From the NCBI RefSeq assembly GCF_008710095.1, contig NZ_VYKJ01000014.1:62001-126000 (forward strand): a stretch of 64,000 nt of DNA. Direction: 5' to 3'. The translations under genes were made by a program, and so were the position numbers. The DNA comes from Affinibrenneria salicis. Its GTDB lineage: Bacteria > Pseudomonadota > Gammaproteobacteria > Enterobacterales > Enterobacteriaceae. This document shows positions 48,526 through 58,661 of the stretch, in pieces; position 1 is the first letter of the stretch; each line of letters starts with the position of its first letter. Below the pieces are notes generated by a model. The model was given only the letters and a program-made list of their open reading frames with translations, was not told where the DNA came from and did not search any database.

Positions 48526-48565
48526 CTATACCCTAAATAATTCGGGTTGCCGGAAGGCGGCGGGC
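48526..48565 (+). repeat. partial ERIC-like repeat, copy C
   Basis: TATACCCTAAATAATTCGGG and the following GTTGCCGGAAGGCGG match one end of the repeats at 29552 and 26013. The other end is not found, so this is a truncated copy. It lies between uvrD and the cyclase-family gene. Confidence 0.55.
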
Positions 48566-48666
48566 GGGGAGGGAAACGGATCCGATATGGTATTGAGCGG
48601 GCCGGGCGACGCCCGACCCTGGCGGATAACGGGGGCCGGCTTAACTCGCAGGCCGCTGAAAAGAGG

Positions 48667-50829
48667 TCAGACGATCTCCAGCCGGGCGTAGGCGGCAACC
48701 AGCCACTTGATGCCCTGGCCCTGGAACGCCACCTGCAAACGGCAGTGTTCGCCGCTGCCTTCCAGATTGATAATGGTGCCGGCGCCGAACTTCGGATGCT
48801 GCACCCGCTGGCCCAGCGTGTAGCCGCTGTCGTTTTCCGCCACCGGCGTTCCCAGCCGCTGATGGTTGACCGGCCGCGAAACGCTGGCGCGCAGCCGGAC
48901 TTCTTCCACGCACTCCACCGGCAGCTCGCCGACAAAGCGCGAAGGACGATGATAAACTTCTTTGCCGTACAGGCGACGCGTTTCCGCCCAGGTCAGCGTC
49001 AGCTTTTCCATCGCGCGCGTCACGCCGACATAGGCCAGCCGCCGCTCCTCTTCCAGCCGTCCGCCTTCATCCAGCGACATCTGACTGGGGAACATGCCCT
49101 CCTCCATCCCGACGATAAACACCTGCGGAAACTCCAGCCCTTTGGCCGAGTGCAGCGTCATCAGCTGCGCCGCATCCTGATTGGCGTCGGCTTGCCCCTC
49201 GCCCGCCTCCAGCGCGGCGTGCGACAGAAACGCCTGCAGCGGCATCAGGTCCTCGTCTTCATCCTGATAGCTGAACTGGCGGGTGGCGGTCACCAATTCC
49301 TCCAGGTTTTCGATGCGCGCCTGACCCTTTTCGCCTTTTTCCTGCTGGTACATACTCCACAGGCCGGAGTCTTTAATCACCCGGTCGGTCTGTACGTGCA
49401 GCGACATATCCGTAGTCTCGCGCGCCAGCGAATCCACCAGCTCGATAAAACGCTGCAGCGCGCCGGCGGCCCGGCCGGCCAGCGCCTTTTCCTGCAGCAG
49501 GGCGCGCGCGGTCTGCCACAGCGTCAGTTGACGATCGCGCGCGCCCTGGCGCACCACGTCCAGCGTACGGTCGCCGATGCCGCGCGTCGGCGTATTGACC
49601 ACCCGTTCAAACGCCGCGTCGTCGTTACGATTGGCGATCAGGCGCAAATAAGCCAGCGCGTCCTTGATTTCCTGCCGTTCGAAGAAGCGCTGACCGCCAT
49701 AGATGCGATAAGGCATGTTCTGTTGCAGCAACGCCTCTTCCAGTACGCGCGACTGGGCGTTGCTGCGGTACAGAATGGCGCACTCGCGCAGCGCGCCGCC
49801 GCCTTCCTGCCACACCTTTATGCGGTTGACCACATAGCGCGCTTCGTCCAGTTCGTTAAAGGCGCAGTAGAGCGAAATCGGCGCGCCTTCGGCGCCTTCG
49901 GTCCACAGATTTTTCCCCAACCGCCCGCCGTTGTGGGCGATGAGCGCATTGGCCGCGTTGAGGATATTGCTGGTGGAGCGGTAATTCTGTTCCAGCCTGA
50001 TGGTTTGGGCCGCCGGGAAATCGCGCAGAAAGTGCTGAATGTTCTCCACCTGCGCGCCGCGCCAGCCGTAGATCGACTGATCGTCATCGCCGACGATCAT
50101 CACATTGGCGCGCTCGCCCGCCAGCAGCCGGATCCAGGCGTACTGAATGTTGTTGGTGTCCTGGAATTCATCGACCAGAATATTGCTAAAGCGTTCGCGG
50201 TAGTGGTTCAGGATATGCGGCTTATTCAGCCACAGCTCGTGCGCGCGCAGCAACAGCTCGGCGAAATCGACCAGCCCGGCCCGATCGCAGGCCTCCTGAT
50301 AGGCCTGATAAACGCGCAGCCACGTCTGCTCCACCGGGTTGCCGTAACTTTCGACATGCGCCGGACGCAGGCCGTCATCCTTTTTGCCGTTGATGTACCA
50401 CATGGCCTGCCGCGGCGGCCACTGCTTCTCATCCAGATTCAGCGCGCGAATCAGCCGCTTCAGCAGACGCAGTTGATCATCGCCGTCGAGGATCTGAAAA
50501 TCCTGCGGCAGCCCGGCGTCCAGATGATGCGCCCGCAGCAGCCGATGGGCCAGACCGTGAAACGTGCCGATCCACATGCCGCCCTGACTGGTGCCGATCA
50601 ACTCGTTGATCCGATGGCGCATTTCAGCCGCCGCTTTGTTGGTGAAGGTTACGGCCATAATCGAATACGGCGAATTATTTTCGACCGTCAGCAGCCAGGC
50701 GATACGGTGCACCAGCACTCTCGTTTTGCCGCTGCCCGCGCCTGCCAGCACCAGCAGGTTGCCGCGCGGAGCGGCGACCGCTTCGCGTTGTTTGTCATTC
50801 AGGCCATCGAGCAGGTCAGAAACGTCCAT
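48667..50829 (-). CDS. uvrD: DNA helicase II
   Basis: Superfamily 1 helicase of 720 residues, the E. coli UvrD length. It unwinds in methyl-directed mismatch repair and removes the incised oligonucleotide in nucleotide excision repair. Motif I is LAGAGSGKTRVLVHR, motif II is ILVDEFQDTN, and motif VI lies in AYVGVTRAMEKLTLTWA. The C-terminal Tudor-like domain that contacts RNA polymerase ends the protein (HPKFGAGTIINLEGSG). A LexA box lies upstream. Confidence 0.98.
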   Translation of the reverse strand: MDVSDLLDGLNDKQREAVAAPRGNLLVLAGAGSGKTRVLVHRIAWLLTVENNSPYSIMAVTFTNKAAAEMRHRINELIGTSQGGMWIGTFHGLAHRLLRAHHLDAGLPQDFQILDGDDQLRLLKRLIRALNLDEKQWPPRQAMWYINGKKDDGLRPAHVESYGNPVEQTWLRVYQAYQEACDRAGLVDFAELLLRAHELWLNKPHILNHYRERFSNILVDEFQDTNNIQYAWIRLLAGERANVMIVGDDDQSIYGWRGAQVENIQHFLRDFPAAQTIRLEQNYRSTSNILNAANALIAHNGGRLGKNLWTEGAEGAPISLYCAFNELDEARYVVNRIKVWQEGGGALRECAILYRSNAQSRVLEEALLQQNMPYRIYGGQRFFERQEIKDALAYLRLIANRNDDAAFERVVNTPTRGIGDRTLDVVRQGARDRQLTLWQTARALLQEKALAGRAAGALQRFIELVDSLARETTDMSLHVQTDRVIKDSGLWSMYQQEKGEKGQARIENLEELVTATRQFSYQDEDEDLMPLQAFLSHAALEAGEGQADANQDAAQLMTLHSAKGLEFPQVFIVGMEEGMFPSQMSLDEGGRLEEERRLAYVGVTRAMEKLTLTWAETRRLYGKEVYHRPSRFVGELPVECVEEVRLRASVSRPVNHQRLGTPVAENDSGYTLGQRVQHPKFGAGTIINLEGSGEHCRLQVAFQGQGIKWLVAAYARLEIV

Positions 50830-50883
50830 AGATACTGGTTATCCGCTAAGGTGAAACGCAACGCCGGGCGGCGCCGCATTCTA

Positions 50884-50899
50884 CTGATGATTTATACAG
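50884..50899. promoter_or_regulatory. LexA box upstream of uvrD
   Basis: In uvrD sense CTGTATAAATCATCAG fits the SOS-box pattern CTG-N10-CAG with an AT-rich centre. It lies between TTGTTC and TAGAAT, a plausible -35/-10 pair, about 60 bases before the uvrD start. uvrD is an SOS gene in E. coli. Confidence 0.8.
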
Positions 50900-50912
50900 A
50901 ACAATGAGGGGA

Positions 50913-51629
50913 TTATAACAATGCTGTCAGCGATGCCAACCGGGAAATCTCCAGATGGGGCAGTAAACGACTGTCCGGCGCGCTCAGCAGGTCGCGTTCG
51001 CGGTCGTTAATCCAGCAGGACTGAGCGCCGCAGCGCAGCGCGCCCGCCACATCGGTGATCAGATCGTCGCCGACGTGCAGCAGCCCGCGCAGCGGTATAC
51101 CCAGCCGATCCGCCGCCGCATGATACATATCGCGCCAGGGTTTAGCGCGGCCGTGCGGACCGGCGCGCAGGGTGAAGGCGAAGTAGCCGCCCAGTCCGCA
51201 GACGTCCGGGTTGGCGTTGCCGTTGGTGATCGCCACCAGCGGCCAGCGCTGCGCCAGCGCGCTCAGCGTGTCGTGCGTTTCCTGCGGTACGGTGATGCAG
51301 CTGCGCCAGCGGGCGAAATTCTCCATCGCCGCATCGGCGCCGTCCTCAGCCTCCGTGCGGCTTAGCCCGCGCCGCGTCAACGCCAGCCGCACCGACTGCC
51401 AGCGCCATTCGGTCACATCGTGACAGATCTCCGGGTCCTGCTCGCCCAGCTCGGCCCGCAGATGCTGTAAATCCTCCACGCGCAGCTCACGCAGCGCCGG
51501 ATGATAGCGCTGAATGAAATCGAGCGATTCGCGCTCCGTACGCGCGATCACCGGCCGGTTGTCATACAGGGTATCATCCAGATCGAACGAAATAACGGAC
51601 AGCGAATGCAGCGGGCGATAGAAATACAT
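50913..51629 (-). CDS. yigB: HAD-family FMN phosphatase YigB
   Basis: A 238-residue HAD hydrolase, the E. coli length. Motif I is [13 protein letters not shown], with the cap domain in residues 25-115. Motif II is VAITNGNA, motif III the Lys of [10 protein letters not shown] and motif [15 protein letters not shown]. The E. coli enzyme dephosphorylates FMN in riboflavin metabolism. Its first base is the last base of xerC, and it closes the dapF-yigA-xerC-yigB operon. Confidence 0.93.
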   Translation of the reverse strand: MYFYRPLHSLSVISFDLDDTLYDNRPVIARTERESLDFIQRYHPALRELRVEDLQHLRAELGEQDPEICHDVTEWRWQSVRLALTRRGLSRTEAEDGADAAMENFARWRSCITVPQETHDTLSALAQRWPLVAITNGNANPDVCGLGGYFAFTLRAGPHGRAKPWRDMYHAAADRLGIPLRGLLHVGDDLITDVAGALRCGAQSCWINDRERDLLSAPDSRLLPHLEISRLASLTALL

Positions 51630-52540
51630 CAGGTTTTTCCTCGTTTGGCGCGCGGATGAGCGGCATCATACACCGATGCCAGATGTTGAAAGTCCAGATG
51701 CGTATAGATTTGCGTGGTCGACAGACTGGCATGCCCAAGCAGTTCCTGCACCGCGCGCAAATCTCCGCTCGACTCCAGCACGTGGGTGGCGAACGAATGG
51801 CGCAGCTTATGCGGATGAATATGACTGTTCACGCCCTGTTTCACCCCCCACTCGGCGAAACGCTTCTGCACATTGCGCATCGAGATACGGCGCCCCAGAC
51901 TGGAGACGAACAACGCGTCGTCCTGCGGCGCATAAATATCGCGCAGGGACAGCCAGTGCGTCAGCCAGGTCGCGGCCTTGCCGCCCAGCGGCAGCTTGCG
52001 CTCCTTGCTGCCCTTGCCGGTGACGCGCAGATCGCCCGCCGCCAGATCGACATCGCCGCAGTTCATTCCCACCAGCTCCGCCAGACGCAGCCCCGCGCCG
52101 TACATCACTTCCAGCATGGCCCGATCGCGCACCGCCAGCGGATCGGATGAATCGATATCCAGCAGTTGATCGACCTCGTCCACATCCATATTCTTCGGCA
52201 GCGGACGGCCGGCGCGCGGCGCGGAAACCCCTTTAGCCGGGTTGGCGCTCAGCCGCCCCTGGCTTACCTGCCAGTTCAGAAAACTGCGCAGCGCCGACAG
52301 CCGCAGCGCCATGCTGGACGATTTCAGTCCTTCTCGTTTGCTGCGCGTCACGATAGAACGCACGCCGGCCGCGTCCAGCTGCGTCCAGTCGCTGAGACCG
52401 AAGCTCTGCGCCACGTCGACTACCGCCTCCAGCTGATGCTGATAGCTGCTCTGGGTCAGCGGGCTAAGCTGCCGCTCCACCCGCAGATAGCGCAAAAATT
52501 CCGCCACGGCGGACAGCAGAGGCGAATCCGCTTCACTCAT
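51629..52540 (-). CDS. xerC: site-specific tyrosine recombinase XerC
   Basis: Tyrosine recombinase of 303 residues (E. coli 298) that acts with XerD at dif to resolve chromosome dimers. The N-terminal SAM-like core-binding domain covers about residues 8-95. The catalytic residues are visible in [11 protein letters not shown] (Arg), [13 protein letters not shown] (Lys), [10 protein letters not shown] (His, Arg), [15 protein letters not shown] (His and nucleophile Tyr). The start codon overlaps the yigA stop by four bases. Confidence 0.97.
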   Translation of the reverse strand: MSEADSPLLSAVAEFLRYLRVERQLSPLTQSSYQHQLEAVVDVAQSFGLSDWTQLDAAGVRSIVTRSKREGLKSSSMALRLSALRSFLNWQVSQGRLSANPAKGVSAPRAGRPLPKNMDVDEVDQLLDIDSSDPLAVRDRAMLEVMYGAGLRLAELVGMNCGDVDLAAGDLRVTGKGSKERKLPLGGKAATWLTHWLSLRDIYAPQDDALFVSSLGRRISMRNVQKRFAEWGVKQGVNSHIHPHKLRHSFATHVLESSGDLRAVQELLGHASLSTTQIYTHLDFQHLASVYDAAHPRAKRGKT

Positions 52541-53241
52541 GCTCGTTCGACCCAGCGTTCCAGCATGGCCGGCAGCATCGTCGCCAGTTGCTGGAGCAGA
52601 ACGGTGCCCATGCCATCCTGATAGTGATAGCTGTCGCGGCTGCTGAAAATCAGCACGCCCAGCTCCTCATTGCCGCCCATCAGCGACAGCGCTACCGAAC
52701 CAACCTGCTTCGCCTGCGGCAGCAGCAGCAGCAGTTCCGGCCCGTTCAGGCCGCCCAGATAATGATTTTTCTGGCCGAGACGCTGAATGCGCAGCGGCTC
52801 GAACAGCGTGCGCGACAGCGCCAGATGGGTGAAGTCGGACGGGGCGCCGATGCGCCATTTATCGCTGAACAGGCGAACCGACGCGCCGGCCAGACCGAGC
52901 TTGCGCGCCCAGCGCTGCAAACGATCCAGCATGTCATGCAGGCTATCGGCTCCGGCCAGCTGCGTCTGCAGCTGCAGCAACTGATGGAACAGGCGCTCAT
53001 TGATGTGCGCCTGTTCCATCAGCAGGGTGATCTCTTCTTCCAGCTGAGCGATATGATGGCGCTGACGCGCCAGTTGCCACTCAACCAGCGAAACCGTGCC
53101 GCGCACCGGATGAGGGATCTGCATTTGTTCAATATGCCACGCGTTGCGAATGAAAAAGTCGGGATGCTGCTGTAAAAACTGCAGCACCCGCTCATCGCTC
53201 AGTTCGCCCGCGCGCTCCGCCTGCTCTTCGACATTCTTCAT
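52537..53241 (-). CDS. yigA: DUF484 family protein YigA
   Basis: A 234-residue GAF-like DUF484 protein (E. coli YigA 235) of unknown function. A coiled-coil (about residues 60-100, [22 protein letters not shown]) precedes a GAF-type fold (about 110-225). It overlaps dapF and xerC by four bases each, indicating translational coupling within the dapF operon. Confidence 0.9.
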   Translation of the reverse strand: MKNVEEQAERAGELSDERVLQFLQQHPDFFIRNAWHIEQMQIPHPVRGTVSLVEWQLARQRHHIAQLEEEITLLMEQAHINERLFHQLLQLQTQLAGADSLHDMLDRLQRWARKLGLAGASVRLFSDKWRIGAPSDFTHLALSRTLFEPLRIQRLGQKNHYLGGLNGPELLLLLPQAKQVGSVALSLMGGNEELGVLIFSSRDSYHYQDGMGTVLLQQLATMLPAMLERWVERA

Positions 53242-54062
53242 AAATGAATAAATCCATCGTAGACATGGGTTGCCGGCCCGGTCAGAAACAGCGGCTTGCC
53301 CGGCCCCTCCCAGAGAATATCCAGATGACCGCGCGGCAATTCAACCCGCACCTGCGGGCTCAACAACGCCTGCTGGATGCCCACCGCCACCGCGGCGCAA
53401 GCCCCGCTGCCGCAGGCCAGCGTTTCGCCGACGCCGCGTTCGAACACCCGCAGCCGGATGTGCTCGCGGCTGACAACCTGCATAAACCCGATATTCGCCC
53501 GCTCGGGAAAACGCTCATGCCGTTCCAGCAGCGGACCGAGCACGTCCACCTTCGCCGTCTCCACATCGTCCACCTGGATCACGCAGTGCGGGTTGCCCAT
53601 CGACACCACGCCGCACAACACAGTGTGCTCCGCGCTGCGCATGATATAGGTCTTTTCCGCTTTGGCCGCGCGGAACGGCACCTGCTGCGGTTCGAAGTTG
53701 GGTTCGCCCATATTGACCCGCACCAGATCGTCGTCGGTAATGCTGAGCACCATGCGCCCCGTATGGGTGCTGACGCAGATATCGCGCTTGTTGGTCAGCC
53801 CTTTCAGGCGAACAAAACGGGCGAAACAGCGGGCGCCGTTGCCGCACTGCGCCACTTCGCTGCCGTCGGCATTAAAAATACGGTAATGGAAATCCAGTTC
53901 GGGATCGTACGGCGGTTCGATGACCAGCAACTGATCGAACCCCACCCCGGTATAGCGATCCGCCAGCCGGCGAATAAGATCCGGGGAAAAAAAGACATTC
54001 TGTGTAACAGCATCGACAACCATAAAATCGTTGCCCAAACCGTGCATTTTAGAGAACTGCAT
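53238..54062 (-). CDS. dapF: diaminopimelate epimerase
   Basis: Cofactor-independent epimerase of 274 residues, the E. coli length. It converts LL- to meso-diaminopimelate for lysine and peptidoglycan. The two catalytic cysteines are Cys73 in [10 protein letters not shown] and the one in [12 protein letters not shown] near residue 217. It lies 85 bases after lptM and starts the tightly overlapping dapF-yigA-xerC-yigB run. Confidence 0.97.
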   Translation of the reverse strand: MQFSKMHGLGNDFMVVDAVTQNVFFSPDLIRRLADRYTGVGFDQLLVIEPPYDPELDFHYRIFNADGSEVAQCGNGARCFARFVRLKGLTNKRDICVSTHTGRMVLSITDDDLVRVNMGEPNFEPQQVPFRAAKAEKTYIMRSAEHTVLCGVVSMGNPHCVIQVDDVETAKVDVLGPLLERHERFPERANIGFMQVVSREHIRLRVFERGVGETLACGSGACAAVAVGIQQALLSPQVRVELPRGHLDILWEGPGKPLFLTGPATHVYDGFIHL

Positions 54063-54147
54063 TATCCTGACTCCGCTGACTTAACCGGGCGCGCTAAATC
54101 GCTCTATCGTGACCTGTTATTAAGATGATAAACGATATCCCCGCGAA

Positions 54148-54321
54148 TTACTGGCGCGCTGGCGACACGGTCGATTGATGCTGCGCACTGTCGGTTTGCT
54201 GCGGCGCGACGGGCTGAGCGGCCTTCTCTTGCGACGGAAAATACAGCGGGCCTTTCAGACCGCATCCCGTCAGAGCAAGCAGCGCCAGCGCAAGGCACAG
54301 CGGCTGAAATTCTTTCTTCAT
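54148..54321 (-). CDS. lptM: small outer-membrane lipoprotein LptM (YifL)
   Basis: A 57-residue lipoprotein that is easy to miss because of its size. The signal sequence MKKEFQPLCLALALLALTGC ends in a lipobox with the lipidated Cys20. The mature start CGLKGPLYFP is the LptM signature, followed by a Pro/Gln-rich tail ending SPARQ. In E. coli LptM (67 residues) binds the LptD-LptE translocon and helps LptD form correct disulfides. It precedes dapF as in E. coli. The tail here is about ten residues shorter. Confidence 0.92.
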   Translation of the reverse strand: MKKEFQPLCLALALLALTGCGLKGPLYFPSQEKAAQPVAPQQTDSAQHQSTVSPARQ

Positions 54322-54484
54322 GGTATTAATGACCTGTTATTCATAAACGCATGCTCTCTATAATCGCAGGTGGATCATGAAAATCAACAGGAATCGAAAA
54401 GAACGCACGCGAGAAGCGCCGCCCGCGCGGCGGATTGATAGCGGCCGCACAAAAATCGCCGGTCGATGCGGCTAAAGCCGTCCC

Positions 54485-55678
54485 TTAGCGCGCCCGCGCC
54501 GACGACATGCGCCAGCGCTGCCCGAGCAACACGCAGGCCATCCCCAGCAGGATAGCCACGCTGCTGAGATTGACCCACACCCAGCCCTGGGCGGAAACCA
54601 TCATCGCGCCGACGGACAGCGAGGCCAGCATATTGGGCAAATACGTGAGCAGAGAATTAATCCCCTGAATCTTCGCCTTATGCGGCGAATGCGCAAACGC
54701 ATTGAGCAGAAAGGTGCCGCCATTAAACATCAGCGCCCAGCCGATGCCCGACAGCATCAGCGCCGCCAGAAAATGCCAGAAGCCCTGGCCGGATAACGCG
54801 ACCAAAATGCCCAGCACGCTGCTGGCCAGCCCGATAATAATAATGGTGCGCGGCGCGGCCCGCGCGCCCCAACGCGCCAGCAGCAGAGAGGGCGCATACA
54901 TGGCGATAAAGTGCCACTGCAGCACCGTGGCGCTGCTGTCGATGGAGAAATGATGGTGATGCATCGCCAGCGGCGCGGCATTCATGCTCAGCGTCATCAC
55001 CACAAAGGCGATAGCGCAACTGGCGGTGCCGGCGAAGAACACCCGACTTTTCAGCGCCTGGGACAGCGGCGGCGGATTAGCGGAGACCGGCGCCGGCTCG
55101 CTCGCCGGCGGCAGCCGCAGGCAGGCCTGTAGGATCGCGGTAACGCAACAAATCAGTCCGGCCGCGACAAAGCTGCCGAGAAAAGGATAGTCGGCCCAGC
55201 CGTCGGCGGCCTGGCTGGCGGCCAGCGGGCCGAGAAAGCCGCCCAGGATCCCGCCGCCGATCACCCAGGCGATGGCGCGATTTTTCTCATGGGGATCACG
55301 GTAAATTTCCGCGGCGGCAAAACGGTAATAAGGATTAAAGGCGCTGGACATACCGAGCACAAAGGTCGCCAGCAGCAGCAGCGGAAAACTCTTCGTCACC
55401 ATCGCCGCGCCGGCCAGCGCCGAGCCCGCCAGGCCGACCAGCGCGCCGATGACGAAACCGCGCGCCCGGCCGTAGCGCGCCATCAGCGAGGAGACGAAAT
55501 AGATCATTACGGCGGCGCCGCACACGGTCGCGGTAATCGGCAGAGTGGACAACGCGGGAAGCGGCGCCAGCATCACGCCGGCCAGCGTAGAGGTCAGAGT
55601 CATCAATGAAATAATGCTGCCGGTCAGGCCCTGGCCCAGCGCCAGCAGAATCAGATTATTGCGCAGTGTCGCAGACAT
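54485..55678 (-). CDS. MFS transporter
   Basis: A 397-residue major facilitator superfamily protein with twelve predicted helices and the usual central cytoplasmic loop (residues 180-205, Pro-rich). I start it at 55678 (MSATLRNNLILLALGQGLTG), where GGGGAGG is well placed; the ATG at 55699 overlaps that site. The loop between helices 2 and 3 (MARYGRARGFVIGAL) is a weak form of MFS motif A. An unusual HHHH run occurs in a loop near residue 240. The substrate is unknown. It sits between lptM and cyaA, the position of cyaY in E. coli. Confidence 0.85.
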   Translation of the reverse strand: MSATLRNNLILLALGQGLTGSIISLMTLTSTLAGVMLAPLPALSTLPITATVCGAAVMIYFVSSLMARYGRARGFVIGALVGLAGSALAGAAMVTKSFPLLLLATFVLGMSSAFNPYYRFAAAEIYRDPHEKNRAIAWVIGGGILGGFLGPLAASQAADGWADYPFLGSFVAAGLICCVTAILQACLRLPPASEPAPVSANPPPLSQALKSRVFFAGTASCAIAFVVMTLSMNAAPLAMHHHHFSIDSSATVLQWHFIAMYAPSLLLARWGARAAPRTIIIIGLASSVLGILVALSGQGFWHFLAALMLSGIGWALMFNGGTFLLNAFAHSPHKAKIQGINSLLTYLPNMLASLSVGAMMVSAQGWVWVNLSSVAILLGMACVLLGQRWRMSSARAR

Positions 55679-55763
55679 CACGAAACGCCTCCCCGACATC
55701 AGGGCCGATAAAAGTGAGGCGGATCGTCGGCCCCACGCGCAGAACGAACAGAAAGGCAGGTCG

Positions 55764-58325
55764 TTATTGAATTTGTAAACGCTGCTGCTGCACCGCCGGG
55801 GTTTTCGCTTCGCTGAGCGGCGTCACGCACAGCTGGGAGAGCGCGCTGCTGCGGAACGGAATAACCTGGGTGCGGCCATCAAGCTGCACAATCTGATAAA
55901 ACTGCGGCAGGTTGAAATTAATAAAGCTGGAGCCGTAGGTGAAACGATCGTGCGAGGAGGAATAGAAGCGGCTTACGTCGCGAGCCAGTTCTTCCTTACT
56001 GCCCTCACAGTGGTGATACACTTCAACCCGATTGGACTCGTCCAGAATATAGATATTAAAGCCCTGATTATCATTGAGGTCTTCAAAGAAGAACTGAATA
56101 ATGCCCTCGCTGGCGAAACCGTCCACCACCGGCGGCAGGTGAACATGGTTGGTTTCGATCTGCACCGGCAAGCCCTGCAATTTATTGTTCGAAATCGCGC
56201 CGTAAAATTCCACCGCGTTTTCCAGCTTCTGCACCGAGACGCTCAGCCGCTCGAAGAACAGCCCCCAGGTCTGGCCGGCCACTTTCACCGCCTTGAAGCG
56301 ACCCGGATCCTGACGCGTACTGGTCAGGCGCAGTTCGATGCACTCGGACACCAGTTGCTGCACCCGCGTGCGGATCAGCCCGCGCAGATGCTGGCTGTAG
56401 CAGAATACCTCCAGCGACTCCGGCAGCGCGGCGTCCTGATGCATCTTGCCCAAAATGGTTTTCAGCGCCTCAAGCACCGCCTGTTCGCCGTTGAAATGCA
56501 GCGTACGCACTTCATTCCACGAGTTGCGATACAGCAGATCGATACTGCCGACCAGGCACTGCTGCTGCTGGCCGAAGCTGAATACATCCAGCTGGCGAAA
56601 ATCGAAGTGCACCACCTGATTGCGGAAAGCGGCGGTCGGATCGTGTTCCAGATTAACGATAATCGCCAGATGGCGGATTTCGCACGGGCTATAGAGCGCC
56701 CTGGGCGTGGGCGCCGGCACGCGCAGCGGGAAGTGACTCGATACGTCGGCCACCAGCGCCTGCAGGCGGGTAATATCGCACAGTTTACTGCCCTTGATAT
56801 GCAGCCGCGTGGTCGGCGTCAGCAGGCCGTTAAAATAGGCCCAGGCCACCAGCTTGTTCAGATAGCGGTTATATTCCAGCGGCTGGTGGCTGATAATCGA
56901 GTCCATCAACGGTTCCTGATTATACAGGTACCAGCCGGAGCGGTTCGCCCGGCCAGGCGGCACATAAATAAACGTCAGATTGGGTTCGGACAGATCGGGC
57001 GAGATCTGTGGGTTGACCAGCGTGACCTTGCCCGGCAGCGCTTCAAAGGCGGCGTACAGTTTGCGGGTCAGCACCCCGATATCCTGCGGGCTGGCGCTGA
57101 CGCTCAGATTGTTGCGCCGCGCGAAACGAATCAGGTTGCGGTAGGTTTGCATCATGGTGTCGAGCAGCTCGTTGTGCGCTTCGCGCACCTGCTCGATTTT
57201 CCAGTTGGCGCGATTATCCAGCATCGCCAGATGCGGCTCGCTCCATCCCCACTCTTTCACCAGTTGATTAAGGATCTGGCGCCGCCAGCCTACGCAGGGG
57301 CTGCGCTCGTGCGACAGTTTTTCGCACACCTTCAAATAAAAGCAGCGCCGCACCAGATCGAGCCGGGTAAGGTCGTTAATGCTGGTCAGATAACGCGTTA
57401 CCCGTTCCAGCATCATGCAGTAAGGATCCAGACCGAAAGAGACGATCTCGCCGTTGTGCAGGTGGCGTTTGATATCCATCGCCAGCAGTTGCGTATCCGG
57501 ATATTCCCAGGAATAGGCTTCCAGCAGCAGCGTCTTCAACACCGCCTTATAGGGCGAGTCGATGCTTTTATAGAGCTGCCACAGGCTGGCGCCAAAATAC
57601 TCTTCCGCCGACAGCGTGCTCAGGCCGCCCAGATCGAGCCATTCATTCGGCGCCAGCGCGCCCTGCGCATACAGCGACAGCACATACTCGTCGTAATGGC
57701 CTTCTTCTTCTACCGGCACCATATTCCACAGAATCCGCTTGCCCGCCATGCGGACCGCCGTGCGGTAGAACTCATCCAGCAACAGGATGTGCTGCGTGGA
57801 GCCGCAGTCCTCGCCGCCCAGGCTACCGCTTTCGTTGTGACGAAAGCGATTTTCATCCATCAGAAAAAAGCTGACTTCCACGCCCTGACTTTCGGCCCAG
57901 GTTTCCAGCAGCGTACACTTTTGCTGCAGACGCTGACGCTCATCGTTATCCAGCCACGACTGATGACAAACCCAGATATCCAGATCGGAATGGCAACTCT
58001 GGCCGATGGAGGAAGTGCTGCCCATGGAGTACAGGCCGGTGATGGGGAATTCGCCTTTGCCCTGCGGCGCGGCCAGATCGTCCGGGCTCAGGTTCAGGTG
58101 GCTGAGGTAACTTTGCTGGCTTTCATCAGGCGAGTGGGTGCAGATGCCGTGGGGGACGTTACCTGCAAGGTAGCCTGGCATCAACGGGTGATGATAATGT
58201 AATAAAGTCGGCAGAAGGCGATAGACCTGCTGGAAAGCGGGCTTCATCGCTGCCAGTGCGCGATCGACTCGTAACTGATTGATCGCGTCCAGCCTCTGCT
58301 TCAGTGTCTCGATGTAGAAGTACAA
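55764..58325 (-). CDS. cyaA: adenylate cyclase, class I
   Basis: Class I adenylate cyclase of 853 residues (E. coli 848). The N-terminal catalytic half carries the nucleotidyltransferase motif [19 protein letters not shown]. The C-terminal half is the regulatory part that responds to PTS enzyme IIA-Glc. The start is a TTG at 58325 ([20 protein letters not shown]); E. coli cyaA also uses UUG, which keeps synthesis low. It diverges from hemC as in E. coli, and a CRP site lies in its promoter region. Its product cAMP is the signal for the CRP site at gntK in this window. Confidence 0.97.
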   Translation of the reverse strand: MYFYIETLKQRLDAINQLRVDRALAAMKPAFQQVYRLLPTLLHYHHPLMPGYLAGNVPHGICTHSPDESQQSYLSHLNLSPDDLAAPQGKGEFPITGLYSMGSTSSIGQSCHSDLDIWVCHQSWLDNDERQRLQQKCTLLETWAESQGVEVSFFLMDENRFRHNESGSLGGEDCGSTQHILLLDEFYRTAVRMAGKRILWNMVPVEEEGHYDEYVLSLYAQGALAPNEWLDLGGLSTLSAEEYFGASLWQLYKSIDSPYKAVLKTLLLEAYSWEYPDTQLLAMDIKRHLHNGEIVSFGLDPYCMMLERVTRYLTSINDLTRLDLVRRCFYLKVCEKLSHERSPCVGWRRQILNQLVKEWGWSEPHLAMLDNRANWKIEQVREAHNELLDTMMQTYRNLIRFARRNNLSVSASPQDIGVLTRKLYAAFEALPGKVTLVNPQISPDLSEPNLTFIYVPPGRANRSGWYLYNQEPLMDSIISHQPLEYNRYLNKLVAWAYFNGLLTPTTRLHIKGSKLCDITRLQALVADVSSHFPLRVPAPTPRALYSPCEIRHLAIIVNLEHDPTAAFRNQVVHFDFRQLDVFSFGQQQQCLVGSIDLLYRNSWNEVRTLHFNGEQAVLEALKTILGKMHQDAALPESLEVFCYSQHLRGLIRTRVQQLVSECIELRLTSTRQDPGRFKAVKVAGQTWGLFFERLSVSVQKLENAVEFYGAISNNKLQGLPVQIETNHVHLPPVVDGFASEGIIQFFFEDLNDNQGFNIYILDESNRVEVYHHCEGSKEELARDVSRFYSSSHDRFTYGSSFINFNLPQFYQIVQLDGRTQVIPFRSSALSQLCVTPLSEAKTPAVQQQRLQIQ

Positions 58326-58427
58326 GACGTTTCGCCTGATTTATCCCAGTGCCTAAAAAAGAACCCCGTATTTCCTGCCAGGCCAGTAATGATATTAGAA
58401 GAATGTCTGGCACAGAATTGCTGGAAA

Positions 58428-58443
58428 CGTGATCAATCTAACA
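58428..58443. promoter_or_regulatory. CRP site in the cyaA promoter region
   Basis: In cyaA sense TGTTAGATTGATCACG, flanked by AGG and TTT, matches the E. coli cyaA P2 CRP site nearly base for base, as I recall it. CRP-cAMP represses cyaA there, giving feedback control. It is about 100 bases before the cyaA start codon. Confidence 0.75.
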
Positions 58444-58602
58444 CCTCGCAGACAACGCGTAAAGCAAGATAGTTGCCCCGCGCGAAGCGTGAATTTTCCG
58501 CCGCGCGCGGGCCGCGCCCGCTTTGCCGTCCGCTTTCATCCGCCGTGCGCGCGCCACTCATCGCGCAGACAGACTGCTTATCTTTTACGCCCCGGCCAGA
58601 AA

Positions 58603-58632
58603 CTGACACTCGCGCCTTATCAATGATAGGAT
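58603..58632 (+). promoter_or_regulatory. possible hemC promoter
   Basis: CTGACA and TAGGAT are separated by 18 bases and lie 30 bases before the hemC start. This is a pattern match only. Confidence 0.35.
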
Positions 58633-58661
58633 TAGGGGCAAATGATAAAACGGTACCCGGT

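Noticed and set aside
48547..50907. 786-codon open frame on the plus strand
   Set aside because: Antisense to uvrD across its whole length, with shadow-type composition and no recognisable domain.
54104..54298. 64-codon frame on the minus strand
   Set aside because: It is out of frame with, and overlaps, the clear LptM lipoprotein at 54148-54321.
55950..58202. 750-codon open frame on the plus strand
   Set aside because: Antisense to cyaA. No start-site or domain support.
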